Notes under the pieces: model-generated
Told to the model about the DNA's origin: nothing
Database searches by the model: none
The model's input: the letters and a program-made list of their open reading frames with translations, nothing else
Source of the DNA: Oscillospiraceae bacterium
GTDB taxonomy: Bacteria > Bacillota_A > Clostridia > Oscillospirales > Ruminococcaceae
NCBI GenBank assembly: GCA_018109965.1
Contig: JAGBFE010000189.1
Span: 1-7,745, forward strand
Direction: 5' to 3'
Length of the DNA: 7,745 nt
Shown: positions 6,483-7,745 of the stretch, in pieces
Layout: every line of letters begins with the position of its first letter
Numbering within the stretch: position 1 is the stretch's first letter
Translations under genes and position numbers: made by a program

Positions 6483-6830
6483 TTAAAACATACCAGGAAC
6501 GTTAAGACCGCCTGTTACCTTTTCCATTCTTTCTTCGCTGTCTTTTCTTGCTTTTGCAATTGCATCGTTAACTGCAGCTGCAACAAGGTCTTCCAGCATT
6601 TCGATATCTTCAGGGTCTACAACTGCTGCATCAATTTTAACTGAAACAACATCGTGTTTGCCGTTAACTGTTGCTGTAACAACACCGCTGCCGCTCATGC
6701 CTTCGTATTCTGTTGCATCAAGTTCTTCCTGAAGAGCTTTCATATCATCCTGCATTTTCTGTGCCTGTCTGATAATCTGGTTCATATTCTGTGGGCCGCC
6801 GCCCATACCTTTTGGTAATCTTGCTTTCAT
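6483..6830 (-). CDS. ybaB: YbaB/EbfC family nucleoid-associated protein
   Basis: A 115-residue DNA-binding protein of the YbaB/EbfC family; family members form dimers with a tweezer-like shape and bind DNA with low specificity. Evidence: a Gly/Met-rich start (LPKGMGGGPQNMN), a long charged helix with IIRQAQKMQDDMKALQEEL (19-37), the central sheet with GSGVVTATVNGKHDVVSVKI (47-66), VVDPEDIEMLEDLVAAAVND (70-89), and the C-terminal end GGLNVPGMF, close to Bacillus YbaB. The ATG at 6830 has AAAGGAGA about 6 nt upstream. It sits between dnaX (19-nt gap) and recR (2-nt gap), the conserved arrangement for this gene. Its exact role is not settled; a link to replication or repair is inferred from context. 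Confidence 0.96.
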   Translation of the reverse strand: MKARLPKGMGGGPQNMNQIIRQAQKMQDDMKALQEELDATEYEGMSGSGVVTATVNGKHDVVSVKIDAAVVDPEDIEMLEDLVAAAVNDAIAKARKDSEERMEKVTGGLNVPGMF

Positions 6831-6849
6831 ATATATTCTCCTTTAAAGT

Positions 6850-7745
6850 TTAATCCTTTATTGTTACTTCAACACCGCTGTCACGCAGTGATAAAATATC
6901 TGATAAATCATCGGTCTTTTTTTCTTCAAACATATGTGCTATGTTTTTGTACCCGCCGATGTTGTGCTTTTTGCCACAGGCTTTTTCGATAGCCATTTTT
7001 ACTATTGAACCCGCTTCTTTATTGCCGCGGAGATAGTTGTTGAGTGCTTCGTGACCATCAATATACACAATGTTTTTATACAAAAATGCATTGGAGCCTT
7101 TAAGCAGTGAATAAAGCGGTTTTTCCACTGTGCCCACAATATCAATTACATCAAACCACTGTGCAAACGGAACAGGAAGTTCTTCTTTCACCTGCTGTTC
7201 TTCTGCAGCAGCAGTAATATTTTGTGTTTTGCGGACAGTTGTCTGTGCAGCTTCCTGCAATGCAGGCTGTACAGCCACAGGAACAATCTGTGTATTACAG
7301 AGATTGTATATTGCAATATCCAGTGCAATTTTAGGGTTCTGACCTTTTGCTATTGATTCAAATGCTGTTGTAAACGCAGAAAGCGCTGTCTGTATAAACA
7401 CAAAATTGGTTGTTTCTGCCTGTTTTTTTAGTGCTTCAAAACGTTCCTGCGAAACATTGAGCAGCTGATAAGTGCTCTTTGACAGGTTTGCAAGCAACAG
7501 GTTACGGAAATGAGTGATAAGTTCTTCACAAAGACGTTTTATATCAACAGATCTCTGTTCAAGGAACAATATTTCCTGCAAAGCAGCGGCAAGGTCTTTT
7601 TTGATTATACAGTCTGCAAGGTTTAAAATTTCTTCCTGTTTTGAAATACCAACCACATCTGCCACAACATTGTCATCAATTGTGTTGCCCCGTGACAGAC
7701 AGGTGTCAAGAATTGAACTTGCATCACGCATTGCACCATCCGCAA
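6850..7745 (-). CDS. dnaX: DNA polymerase III gamma/tau subunit, C-terminal part (cut by window edge)
   Basis: DnaX is the clamp-loader ATPase subunit of the replicative polymerase. The gene enters from the right edge; the visible part is about 297 codons starting in ADGAMRDASSILD, the end of the AAA+ sensor-2 region (ADGAxRDALSxLD in the family). The Walker A and zinc-binding motifs lie outside. Next comes the helical collar domain (to about residue 145 counting from MRDASS), then a low-complexity Ala/Gln/Thr/Glu linker (about 150-187), then a folded C-terminal region (PFAQWFDVIDIVGTVEKPLY onward) of the kind seen in Firmicute tau. The stop is TAA at 6852-6850. An in-frame A AAA AAG heptamer lies 21 codons before the end. 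It heads the dnaX-ybaB-recR cluster. Confidence 0.95.
   Translation of the reverse strand, partial: ADGAMRDASSILDTCLSRGNTIDDNVVADVVGISKQEEILNLADCIIKKDLAAALQEILFLEQRSVDIKRLCEELITHFRNLLLANLSKSTYQLLNVSQERFEALKKQAETTNFVFIQTALSAFTTAFESIAKGQNPKIALDIAIYNLCNTQIVPVAVQPALQEAAQTTVRKTQNITAAAEEQQVKEELPVPFAQWFDVIDIVGTVEKPLYSLLKGSNAFLYKNIVYIDGHEALNNYLRGNKEAGSIVKMAIEKACGKKHNIGGYKNIAHMFEEKKTDDLSDILSLRDSGVEVTIKD
6916..6922 (-). other. In-frame A AAA AAG slippery heptamer in dnaX
   Basis: Minus-strand codons GAA AAA AAG (residues 270-272 counting from MRDASS) create the heptamer A AAA AAG in the reading frame required for -1 slippage, the same heptamer used in Escherichia coli dnaX. After slippage the next codons are GAC, CGA and TGA stop. 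No Shine-Dalgarno-like stimulator is seen about 10 nt upstream. The only nearby hairpin (6873-6890) is 25 nt downstream, farther than usual. Presence of the heptamer is certain; function is doubtful. Confidence 0.3.

Noticed and set aside
7597..7604. Another A-rich run, AAAAAAG, in dnaX
   Set aside because: Here the codons are AAA AAA GAC, so the heptamer is not in slippery register, and it lies in the collar domain.
1..7745. Search by eye for CRISPR repeats, insertion sequences, tRNA genes, phage or toxin-antitoxin genes
   Set aside because: Nothing was seen. Nearly all of the window is covered by recognisable genes, and the two gaps over 75 nt contain only the promoter, operator and terminator elements listed.

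Overview
This window is an ordinary chromosomal segment of an AT-rich, low-GC Gram-positive bacterium, most likely Bacillota of the class Clostridia. The pointers are AAAGGAGA-type ribosome binding sites, RecR and YbaB sequences of the Bacillus/Clostridium type, a YdiF-type ABC-F protein, and compact overlapping genes. All eleven genes lie on the minus strand, so transcription runs from position 7745 towards 1. The genes at both ends are cut by the window edge.

Right block (7745 to about 5829): the 3' part of dnaX, then ybaB and recR. This is the widely conserved clamp-loader / nucleoid protein / recombination-mediator cluster. It ends at a clear Rho-independent terminator (5829-5863).

Centre block (5773 to 972): a candidate promoter at 5812-5840 leads into six tightly packed genes, with gaps of 22 nt or less or with overlaps. 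They encode a YjjG-type HAD nucleotidase, a monoacylglycerol-lipase-like hydrolase, a YbaK-type Cys-tRNA(Pro) deacylase, a YdiF-type ABC-F translation factor, an Ap4A-hydrolase-like NUDIX protein and a YbjQ/UPF0145 protein. Several members have clean-up roles in translation and nucleotide metabolism, which suggests, as inference, a loosely themed maintenance operon.

Left block (942 to 1): a Crp/Fnr-family regulator with a TTG start follows 29 nt after ybjQ. An 80-nt gap with promoter-like elements and two imperfect palindromes comes next, and then the N-terminal half of a thioredoxin. The layout suggests that the regulator controls the thioredoxin gene.

I found no mobile elements, CRISPR arrays, tRNA or rRNA genes, and no convincing unknown defence or biosynthetic system. 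The observations most worth a second look are the palindromes in front of the thioredoxin gene, with one placed at a predicted class II activator position, and an in-frame A AAA AAG slippery heptamer near the 3' end of dnaX. All regulatory readings are by eye; no similarity search, folding or expression data were available.
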